From Cochliopodium minus (taxonomy: Eukaryota; Discosea; Himatismenida; Cochliopodiidae): a DNA stretch of 12,500 bases. The translations under genes were made by a program, and so were the position numbers. A model generated the notes under the pieces. The model ran no database searches. It was not told the origin of the DNA and was given only the letters and a program-made list of their open reading frames with translations. The stretch is from positions 1 through 12,500 of the forward strand of contig JAMYWO010000117.1 in assembly GCA_024220525.1 (NCBI GenBank), in the 5' to 3' direction. Below, one piece after another: positions 1-7,672 of this stretch; the stretch's first letter is position 1, and each line of letters starts with the position of its first letter.

Positions 1-2
1 TT

Positions 3-39
<37 letters not shown>

Positions 40-77
40 ATTTTTTATTTTTTATTTTTTATTTTTTATTTTTTTTA
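1..77. repeat. ATTTTTT-type microsatellite at window edge
   Basis: The left edge is a run of six- and seven-base units (one A followed by five or six T on the plus strand). It lies inside the last visible intron of the EEP-family gene, directly after that gene's donor site at 78/77, so it is A-rich on the sense strand. No coding or RNA signal is seen in it. Confidence 0.9.
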
Positions 78-78
78 C

Positions 79-1126
79 GGCTGATGATAGAACCTACAGA
101 AAAACTAGAAGGAAGCAAATTGAAATCACCACAATAAATGACAGGAACATTAGTATCATTGGTCCTCTCCTTCAAAAAAATTTGGATCTGTTTTAAAATG
201 AGAAAGTTTTGAAAGATTTTAATCTCATTTTTCTTGGGATTCCACTCCAAATGACAGTTGACAACTAAAAACTTGTTGGAAGGGTTATCCACACAAGAAA
301 AGAGAACCAACATCGCAATGAACTTTGTGTTTATTTCTTTCTTGACCAGTTGTTGGTACAGTTCGTCGAGTTCTAGCCTTTGTGTTTCTTCCACTTTGAA
401 TTTTCTTGCATCATAACAAATACAAAGCCCATCTTGTTTTTTTAAAAAAAGATAAAATTAATTTTTGTCAATATTCTTTCTCTAATAAGATTGATTGTTT
501 TAATATTTGGTTATCTTGATCGAATGTTTTCTCCTTTTATTTATTCGAAAATAGACTTATCCAAATATTACAACTTTGTTAGTGGATAAAATATTTTTAC
601 TGACAAAATTTAAACTGTTGTAATATTTTTGGATATCCCTAATTCGAAAAAATTATATTGAGAATTAAAAATTTTTTGGGATGCACATTGTGAATAAGAT
701 TAACATATCTTTCTTTGGAAAGTGAAATATTTATTTTTTGTTTGAGAAATGAATTAAAAGTTATAAATTGGCTCAATTCAATGAATAGTAATGATTTGAT
801 CAAATTATGAAATATTTTTGAAATATCTTTTTACCCTTTTTAGTTAATCTTTGCTCGTGGAGAAAATGGTAATTCAATTCCTTTGAAAAAATCTCCTTCC
901 ATTCTTCTATTTCTACCTCTTGGAGACAAACTAAATCAGATTGCAATTGCTTCAATATGTGGGTGATTTTTCTTCTTCTTTCATCGAAATTATAAAATTT
1001 GGAATTAGGATTGGTATTAGGGTCTGAATTGAGGTCTCCATAAACCTTGGCAAGAATATTCCAATTAGTAAATTTTATATTAATCGAATCAAAGCCAGAA
1101 ATATTCTCATCCTTTTCCAAATCCAT
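79..1126 (-). CDS. CCR4/Angel/PDE12-type EEP-family phosphodiesterase, 3' partial
   Basis: Two exons are visible: 1126-835 and 432-79. They join in frame across a 402-nt GT-AG intron (one base carried, giving KK|DGL). The gene continues past the left edge through a donor at 78/77. The 215 visible residues follow the endonuclease/exonuclease/phosphatase fold: NWNIL with the active-site Asn at residue 23, LQEVE with the metal-binding Glu at 70, DGLCICY at 98-104, VNCHLEWNP with the catalytic His at 158, and CGDFN (Asp200, Asn202). The pattern best matches CCR4/nocturnin/Angel/PDE12 enzymes, which act on RNA 3' ends or 2'-5' oligoadenylate; the substrate cannot be chosen from sequence. The C-terminal SDH-type motif is outside the window. 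The start codon lies just before the fold, so there is no leucine-rich repeat or targeting extension. It starts only 64 bp downstream of the ankyrin-type gene. Confidence 0.9.
433..834 (-). other. 402-nt intron of the EEP gene, containing a foldback element
   Basis: The intron starts with GTAAAAAG at 834 and ends with an AG at 434/433. It is the longest intron in the window. Unlike most others it is not simple poly-A/T: its middle part has mixed sequence and an inverted repeat. The protein fold is continuous across it, so no exon is expected inside. It may house an inserted element. Confidence 0.85.
544..648. repeat. Imperfect inverted repeat (foldback / MITE-like) within intron
   Basis: TTCGAA at 544-549 and again at 643-648 bounds a segment whose halves are reverse complements with small gaps. 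TATCCAAATATTACAAC on the left matches GTTGTAATATTTTTGGATA on the right, and nearer the centre TTTGTTAGT pairs with ACTGACAAA. A related partial copy (GTTTTAATATTTGGTTATC, ending in TCGAA) lies at 497-524. No protein is encoded. It could be a non-autonomous element or a structured intron segment; target-site duplications are not evident. Confidence 0.6.
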
Positions 1127-1177
1127 TTTTTATATAATTTTAATAATTGTAAGAGAAAAATCATATTAAATAAATAA

Positions 1178-1183
1178 TTTATT
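1178..1183 (-). promoter_or_regulatory. Possible AATAAA polyadenylation signal of the ankyrin-type gene
   Basis: AATAAA on the minus strand lies a few bases after the TGA stop at 1193-1191, within the 64-bp gap to the next gene. In DNA this AT-rich the hexamer is weak evidence on its own. The 3' end must nevertheless fall close by if the downstream gene has its own promoter. Confidence 0.3.
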
Positions 1184-1190
1184 GCGTGAA

Positions 1191-2690
1191 TCAATTGATT
1201 TTTGACAAAAGATAAGACTTGTTCTCAGTGTTACAAAAATCAGCCAAAAAAAGTCCATCAGAACGATATTTCTGAGAGAAATACTGCAAAACTAAAAGAG
1301 AACAACTTGGAGAAGAAGAAGTAGCAGGAATAACATTCTTCCTAGAACTCTCCACCAAAAAGTCCACAATAGAAAAATTATCCTTCGATTTTTCCAAGCG
1401 ACAATTTCGATTGATCAAAGTTTTCCAAATGGGTAAAGAAAGATCATCAAGAGGGACGTGCCAAAACAAGTTTTTCCCATCAACATCTTTCACGTTGATG
1501 TCTCTTTTCTTGTCGAGAAGCAAATTCAAGTTTTCCAAACAATTGTTTTGCACGGTTAAGAACAAGAGTTGGTCTTCTATTTTGTTGGATGTCATGCTGT
1601 TAAGAACCTCACTGAAAATGCTGAATTTATGGTTTTGAGCTGCCAACAGTCTCAATGGAGTCCACTCTACATTTTTATCTCCGATCATGTTTGTTGTCCT
1701 TTATTTTAAATTAAAATTTTTTTAGTTTATTTTAACTATACTTTTATTTATTTTTTATTTTTAAAAATAATTTTAATTTTAAATTTTTATATTTATTTTA
1801 AATTTTTAAAATTTATTTTTTATTTTATTTTTATTTACCATATTTCATTAAAATCATTGAAACCCTTTTCGTTTAAATATCTAATAATACTTAGAGATTC
1901 GTTATTGTCCAAATAATTTTTGAGAAAAGTGTTGGGTAAACAAGAAAGATGAAGAAATTTAGGGGTTTTGGGGGTTTTAAGGTTTTCATTTAATTTTTCG
2001 AATGCCTGGTATTTTTCCATCCAATTAAAAACTCTTTTTAAAATGGTTTTATTTTGGTTTCTTATTGCGACATGTCCTGCTTTTTTAAAAAAAAAAATTT
2101 GGAGTATATTAGAAATTAAAATAAAAATAAAGTTTAAAATAAAATAAAAATAAAAAAATTTAAAACGAAAAATATTTTTTTAAAATATCAAAAAAATATT
2201 TTACACGTAAGATCTATGACAGGATTAAATATACTTGTATATTTGTTTGTGATTTCCTCTTTGAGTTCCTTGACCAGAGTTTCTTCTTGATGATTGAATG
2301 TGAAATCTTCGTAATCGATTTGATTATACATCACATCAAACTTGCTTCCTCTAGACAACAATATAGTGGTGATATCTAAGCTATCATTTTCAACTGATAA
2401 ATATAATGGAGCTTTTTGAAAAATAATAAATTAATTTTTCTCTGAAAAAAATTTATATATTTTATATTTTACTTACTGAATGGAAGATCTTTGCAAGTAA
2501 AATTAGGATCTGCACCTTCATTCAAGAGATCTCTTATACTGGAAATAAAATTAAGGATATATTGTTAATTATGCTCAAATTAATTTGATTGAAGAAAATT
2601 GAAAAGAATGAAAGAGTACATTTGGAATGTTCCATTTTTGCTGCAATTCAATATTTGTTTATGCAATTGTAAGCTTTTAAAGATTTTCAT
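1191..2690 (-). CDS. Ankyrin-type repeat protein, 362 aa, five exons
   Basis: Exons are 2690-2620, 2538-2477, 2411-2205, 2079-1839 and 1698-1191, separated by introns of 81, 65, 125 and 140 nt, all GT-AG and frame-consistent (1089 nt). The start is the first ATG of an open exon and the stop is TGA. The protein carries ankyrin-like helix pairs: IRDLLNEGADPN (25-36), TPLYLSVENDSLDITTILL (45-63), SGHVAIRNQNKTIL (114-127), EWTPLRLLAAQNHK (205-218) and LLFLTVQNNCLENLNLLLDK (238-257). These repeats are degenerate and the middle (about 130-195) has no clear repeat. Ankyrin arrays bind other proteins; no catalytic domain is seen, so the partner is unknown. It resembles the divergent ankyrin proteins that are abundant in amoebae. 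It lies 90 bp after the kinase gene and 64 bp before the EEP gene on the same strand. Confidence 0.88.
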
Positions 2691-2780
2691 TTTTTTTTTT
2701 TTAATTTTTTTATAAATTTATAAAGATAATATTATTTCACAGAAAAAGTTTTAATTATTTTTTTTATTTTTTTTTTTAAA

Positions 2781-4327
2781 TTAAAATTTTGGTTCATAGC
2801 CCACCCTTTTTCCCCAATCGACAATAAAGTTGATAAACTGTTTCATGAAAGAAAGTTCTTGAGGAGCATCTTTCAACTCTTCTTTTGCGTGAAAACAAAA
2901 CTCAAAGTAAAAAGAAGTTCTCAGTTCAATCATCCTTTTGAGATCTTCTCTGTCAATTTTCAATCCGGACTCTTCTTCGTATGCACTCACTATCCAATCT
3001 GTGTATTGTGTCACATTTGTTTCTACTGGTTTAAAATCTATTGGTGATCCTGCTCCCTCTAACATTACCTTTGTAAAAATTAGTTTTTAAATTTAAATAA
3101 AAAATAAAAATATAAAAATTAAATTAACAAAAAAATAAAATAATAAAAATAAACAAAAAATTAATAATTTAAAAATAATAAGAAATAAATATTTAATAAA
3201 TAAAAAATGAATAAAAAATGATGATAATAAAATTTAATTTTAAAAAATTGAAAAAAAAAAACGAAATGTTCATAAAAAGTAAAAAAGTTAAAAATTTAAA
3301 AATAATTTTAAAAAAATAAAAGTTTGATGATAATTAATAAAAAAATTAAAAATGTTTTAAAATTAACAAAATAAATTAATAAAATTTTAATAAATAAGTT
3401 TTTTTTTTACAACTCCAAATATTGGTTGGGAAAGATCGTAAAGGTACCATCCTTTAGAACATTGGTCCCAATCAAACATATCCACAGTGTTGTTTTGTTC
3501 GTCGTAAAAGTAGTTGGAGGGGTTAACGTCGCAGTGGATGATGCCATACTCTTTGGTGTCCTTCATTTTTTGAACATCTTTTTCATCCAAAGGATATCCT
3601 TTCATCAAATTAAAATGTAAAACATCCCAATCTCTAAAAAATAGAAAAATGAAACAAATAGTACAAAAAATTACGAATTTTATTTATATTTTATTATATT
3701 TTATTTATTATTTTAATAACTATTTAAAAAAAATAAATAAAATTATTTTATTAAATTCATTGGGGGGATATTGATGAATGGAGATGATATGCACATTTTG
3801 ATTTTTCATAAATTAATTTACCTGAATGAATTAAATCTTTCTGGATGTTGTACTGGATAATTTCTGGAAATTTTATGGAATTGAGCCATCCACTTTCCCA
3901 AGGCCCTCACTTTCTTTTCATCGCGCATCCATACGAAAGATGCATAATCAACATGTTTCCCAGTGGCGTATCTAGATACCACCACGATCAATTTGTCTTG
4001 CTGAACAATGTATGGAGAGATTGGTGTACAAATAGATGATGCCAATCCATTATTTGACAAATATTGAAGAAAATGTACCTCATCATCAATACGAGTGTAT
4101 TGTTTATCATCCTCATTGAATGTCACTCTTACTATATATTGAATATTTTCATCCAATGCTTTTTTTACTTTATAGGTGCTATTTTGAGAAGATTTGATCA
4201 ATGTTATCTCATCCCCTTCCTTTATTATCTCTCCCCAATTTTTATATAATATTTCTTTCAAAATTTCTAAATCTAATGGTTTGGTATTTGGGAACATTTT
4301 GGTTGATTTGTCAAATTCTCTTTTCAT
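2781..4327 (-). CDS. APH-family (aminoglycoside/choline kinase-like) phosphotransferase, 338 aa
   Basis: Exons are 4327-3822, 3633-3411 and 3068-2781 (1017 nt, TAA stop). Introns of 188 and 342 nt are GT-AG. The protein has the APH protein-kinase-like fold. An N-lobe contains YIVRVTF (64-70) and an acidic helix DDEVHFLQYL (81-90). The catalytic loop IIHCDVNPSNYFYD has His202, Asp204 and Asn209, and MFDWDQC supplies the metal-binding Asp223 (DFG equivalent). WYLYDLSQPIF follows. All key residues are present, so an active ATP-dependent small-molecule kinase is likely; the substrate (choline, an amino alcohol, a sugar or other) cannot be assigned. I chose the ATG at 4327 (MKREFDK). An in-frame ATG at 4396 would add 23 residues, partly coded by a poly-A/T stretch, and is less likely. 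Confidence 0.9.
3069..3410 (-). other. 342-nt A/T-only intron of the APH gene
   Basis: This intron runs from donor GTAAAA (3410) to acceptor AG (3070/3069). It is nearly pure A/T with irregular AAAAATA motifs. I see no RNA gene, exon or ordered repeat in it. Confidence 0.85.
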
Positions 4328-4719
4328 TTTTTTTTTTATTTTTAAAATAGATGTTTGATTTTCAAAAGAAAAAAAAAAAAGATATTGTTGATTCAAGAAA
4401 TTTAAAGGAAAAGAATTATCTTTTTCTATTTTCTTTCAAAACTATATTTCTCTTTCAACAACCCACTGAATTAATAAATTCAAGAAATTTTTCGCACTTG
4501 ACAAAAAATGAAGTTGGTTGATGGTGAAAATTGATTGACATGTGAAAGTTGATTTTCATACTGGTTGAAGGTGAAAGAAAAATTAAATAAATTTAATGTT
4601 TCAATTTCAGTAAAAATTCTTCAAATAAAAAAAAAGGAATTGAAAATTTGTTCTTTTTGAGAAGTAATTTGTGAATATTTTACAAACTTTCTTTCTTTAT
4701 TGTTAAATAGAATAGATAG
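4328..4719. promoter_or_regulatory. Divergent promoter spacer with a repeated 14-mer
   Basis: These 392 bp separate the divergent start codons of the APH kinase (minus) and the amidotransferase-like gene (plus), so both promoters should lie here. GGTTGATGGTGAAA (4516-4529) and GGTTGAAGGTGAAA (4563-4576) form a direct repeat 47 bp apart, in sequence less AT-biased than other spacers. They could be transcription-factor sites shared by the two genes. No RNA gene was seen. Confidence 0.45.
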
Positions 4720-6035
4720 ATGGCATTTTATTACAATAATACTGAAATAAATAAAGATTCACATTTGATCACATTTGCAACTGATTTAGCAAAGAGAGGG
4801 AAGATATTGATCTATCATAATAAAGGGACAAAGTAAAGGAATTGAAAAAAAAGATATATAATTTTTAAATTTGAATTTATTTCTTCAAGGGAAATGACAA
4901 ATCAAATATTCCAATTGACCGAAGCAACATTGATATGTAATGATATGAAAATATTATTGTACGAAGATATATTAGGTAAAAAAAAAATTTTTTTTTTTTA
5001 TATTTTTTTTTAATTATTTTTGGAAAGATTATGATGTGGTGATTTTTCATACACCTGGGACAATAGCGCAACCAACCATAGTTGCAGATACGTTGATGAG
5101 ATATGTCAATCAAGGAGGAAAATTGATAATACACAGGCAAGAAACACCAAAAAAATAAAATTTAAAATAAAAAAGTTTAATAAAATTGAATAATTATTTT
5201 ATAGAGCTGCTCAACAAAAAGGAGGAGTTTATGTGAGAATAATTTTTTTGTATTGTTTTTTTTTCAATTTTATTTTTAAGTGTTTGGAAGAGAAAATTTT
5301 TGGTAATTTAAAATAATATCTTCAATTTTTGTTAATTTTTTTAATTTAATATTTTTGTTAAAAAAATTATTTATAAAGAACATCCCATCCAGCCACATAG
5401 TTCATTTTCTAGATCTTCATACGATCCAAATGACCCTGTATGTAATCCTTTTAAGCATCCAATACTTGAAAACGTAGGTCCTTTTACTGAGAAGTGGGCA
5501 CTTAAATTAAAAAAGGAAACAATAGCTCAAGGTGCATTAGTAATTGGTGAATTTTAAATTTTTTAAAAAATAAATTAAAATATTCAAAATTATTCAGAAA
5601 TCAAAAAAAATTTTTTTTTATTACAATTAATAAAAAAACTATTAAAAAAAAAAGGTTATTATACTGAAGGAGATTGTATAGGCGCAATAAAAGAATACCC
5701 TTCGGGAGGTGCTATAATTTCAATTGGTAAAATAAAAATAATTTTTTTTGAGTTTTAATTTATTTATCATAAATTTTTATTTTTTCCTTTAATAAGGTAT
5801 TAATCATTGGAGTTGCGACGATTCTTTCAAAATCATTTTAAATTCTGTTGATTATTTGTTATGTATGACTGATGAATGGACTCCTCAGAGGCACAAGTAT
5901 TATAATTCTTCAAAGAGGATCTTGGCGGAAATTTTCATGACAACAATGTTGATCAGAAAAAAGAGAGACAAAAATTGGTTGATTATTCCACGTGTCTTAC
6001 TTTATTATATCATTAATTTCATTGTTAGAAAATAA
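4720..6035 (+). CDS. Class I glutamine-amidotransferase-like protein, probably non-catalytic, 278 aa
   Basis: Eight exons: 4720-4832, 4890-4975, 5028-5136, 5205-5232, 5281-5302, 5379-5546, 5655-5726, 5797-6035 (837 nt, TAA stop). An in-frame TAG directly precedes the ATG. Introns are 48-108 nt; the third uses a GC donor. Alternating strands and helices (KILIYHNKGT 28-37, YDVVIFHTPGTIAQP, YVNQGGKLIIHRAAQQKGG, YPSGGAIISIGINHWS) resemble the flavodoxin-like fold of GATase-1, ThuA and biotin-ligase N-terminal domains. Where such enzymes have the nucleophile elbow G-x-C-x-G, this protein reads LIIHRAAQQ, so the cysteine appears absent. Residues 260-276 are hydrophobic and follow a basic patch (RKKRDK), suggesting a tail anchor. 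Family placement is inferred from pattern, not from a search; function unknown. Confidence 0.85.
5137..5204 (+). other. GC-AG intron (68 nt)
   Basis: The donor reads CAG|GCAAGA and the acceptor TTTTATAG. The join restores an Arg codon (AG+A) and keeps frame with AAQQKGG. Reading through instead meets a TAA after a few codons. The strong CAG/GCAAG context is the known consensus for GC donors. No nearby GT donor gives the same frame. Confidence 0.85.
5281..5302 (+). other. 22-nt microexon
   Basis: This exon lies between TTTTTAAG and GGTAATT and encodes CLEEKIF plus one base. With the 28-nt exon at 5205-5232, two successive very small exons connect the QQKGG and EHPIQPH segments in frame. Confidence 0.8.
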
Positions 6036-6053
6036 AAAAAAAATTTTATATAT

Positions 6054-6063
6054 AAAAAAAAAA
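6054..6063 (-). terminator. Pol III T-run terminator after the tRNA-like gene
   Basis: Ten T on the minus strand begin two bases past the end of the tRNA-like sequence, as expected for RNA polymerase III termination. In this AT-rich setting such runs are common, so the position is the main support. Confidence 0.55.
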
Positions 6064-6064
6064 T

Positions 6065-6133
6065 TGTCGATCACAGATTCGAACTGTGGTTTCCGGATTC
6101 ATCCGAAGTACTAACCAACTATACTAATCGACC
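6065..6133 (-). tRNA. tRNA-like gene with shortened anticodon arm (possible pseudogene)
   Basis: On the minus strand the acceptor halves GTCGAT (6132-6127) and ATCGAC (6071-6066) pair. The D arm is GTAT-AGTTGGTTA-GTAC (6124-6108). The T arm is CACAG-TTCGAAT-CTGTG (6088-6072). The A box (TAGTATAGTTGG) and B box (AGTTCGAATCT) are good, so Pol III could transcribe it. The anticodon arm (6107-6091) is abnormal: a TTCGG/CCGGA stem leaves only a six-base loop, ATGAAT, and the variable region is about three bases. The seventh acceptor pair would be a G-A mismatch. Total length is about 68, against the usual 72-73. If T6101 is position 33 the anticodon would read GAA (Phe), but the T after it is unusual. 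The T-run terminator follows at once. It may be a degenerate tRNA, a pseudogene or a tRNA-derived element. Confidence 0.65.
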
Positions 6134-6135
6134 AT

Positions 6136-6473
6136 ATTATTTTATAATTAAGAACAAAAATAACAGAACAATACTTTTATTTGGAACAATTTTATACTTA
6201 ATTGCAATATTTTTTTCTTATTTCCATTTTCCAAGAGGGGAAATCAGGAGACCATGGGGTCAATGAAATAAAATGAATTTAATTTCATTATCTTTATTTT
6301 TTATTTCATTTCTTCCAATCAATTTCTTTGTTAAAATCAATTATTTTATCTGACAAAAAAGAAATATAAATGAAGCGAAATTGAAGTAACTTTTTCTCTT
6401 AGGGGAAGTATTTGTTTCAAGGATTGGGAATCAAATCAATTTATTTGTTTCAATATTTTTTTCAAAAAAAAAA
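6136..6473. other. Spacer upstream of the nucleotidyltransferase-like gene
   Basis: These 338 bp should hold the upstream region of the tRNA-like gene on one side and the promoter of the plus-strand gene on the other. Two features stand out: a G-rich patch (AGGGGAAATCAGGAGACC and on to GGGGTC, around 6234-6260) and an 11-bp inverted repeat, AATGAAATAAA (6262-6272) with TTTATTTCATT (6300-6310). I recognise no RNA gene or coding exon. Confidence 0.4.
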
Positions 6474-7641
6474 ATGAAAAAAGATAAAGTTACAATTGAT
6501 TTCATAGATCTTGTTGGAAATGAAAATACCAATTTTAATCAATCAAAAGATAAAAAAGATGAATTTATTGAGAAGATTTTGGACAATTTCTTGAGGAAAC
6601 CAAACGATGAAGTAAATTATTACCTAAATAATAGAATTGAAGCAACAGATCTTTGTATCTTATTACAAGAATTCTCAAGGAGATCTCTGAATTGGCCATT
6701 AATAAAATTGGGGAAATTGATAGTAGATGGAAACCATTACTTATTAGAAAAGAATTTCGATTCCAACAAGATCTATGCCAACCAAATAGATTTGCCTATG
6801 GAAGTTGTCTCTCTTCTATATATCAATCAAGAAAATATGATCCTTGCAGGAGGTTCTGTTGTTGATTTGCTGTTGAATAGAACAGTGAATGATTATGATT
6901 TGTTTTGTATCAAAGAAAGACCAAAACATAAAATAGATGATAATAAATTATTGGAAACAATACATAGGTAAAAAAAAAAGAGAATTAAAAGAGATAAGGA
7001 TAGAGAAAGAATTATATTACACCATTAATAAAATCATTGAATATATTTGATAAATTCAGATAATTTTTTGAGAATTTAACCAGCACCTTTTAATGGACAC
7101 CTTATGATTTTCATCAAATTTTATATCTAAACATAACACACTATTTAATGATAATTCGATCTGTCAATGTTGATCATATTTAATGATCATTTTTATTAAA
7201 CAATTTTCATGTGATGATCCATCACATTATAGCAATTTGATAGTTATAATATTTTTATAATACCCTTTCAACTTTCTAATCAATTTTTTTAGTATTTCCA
7301 CCATACATCGTCCGAAGATACAAATTATAAAGAGAATCTACGACTCTCCCCAACAGGTCATAGGAGGATTCGATTTGGACTGCAGTCGCTTCTTCATCAA
7401 CTCTAGCTTGGAGATCTATTGTACAGCTAGTGCTTTGATAAGTTTTTTGTTAAGAATAAACCCCATAAACTTTGCAGGTTACAGGTTAAAAATAAATTGA
7501 CATTTTTTTTTCTTTTTCTTTTTCTTTTTATTTTTATTTTCATTTTCATATTTAAAAATTTTTATCATTTTATTGTTTTATTTTTCTTTTTATTTTTTAT
7601 TATTTTTATTATTTTTATTTTCATTTTCATTATTTTTTTGT

Positions 7642-7672
<31 letters not shown>

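Noticed and set aside
4328-4396. Upstream in-frame ATG adding 23 residues to the APH kinase
   Set aside because: The extension is encoded partly by poly-A/T and lies well before the conserved fold. The ATG at 4327 gives a normal-length protein, though 5' data could overturn this.
4877-5140. Minus-strand open frame of 87 codons
   Set aside because: It overlaps two exons of the plus-strand amidotransferase-like gene and includes a poly-lysine/phenylalanine stretch from the intron; a shadow frame.
6262-6310. 11-bp inverted repeat upstream of the nucleotidyltransferase-like gene
   Set aside because: It consists almost only of A and T and is of a kind expected by chance in this composition; kept only as a note in the spacer entry.
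7209-7227. GTGATGA (C-box-like) hairpin suggesting an intronic C/D snoRNA
   Set aside because: No matching CTGA D box with terminal stem at the right distance was found.
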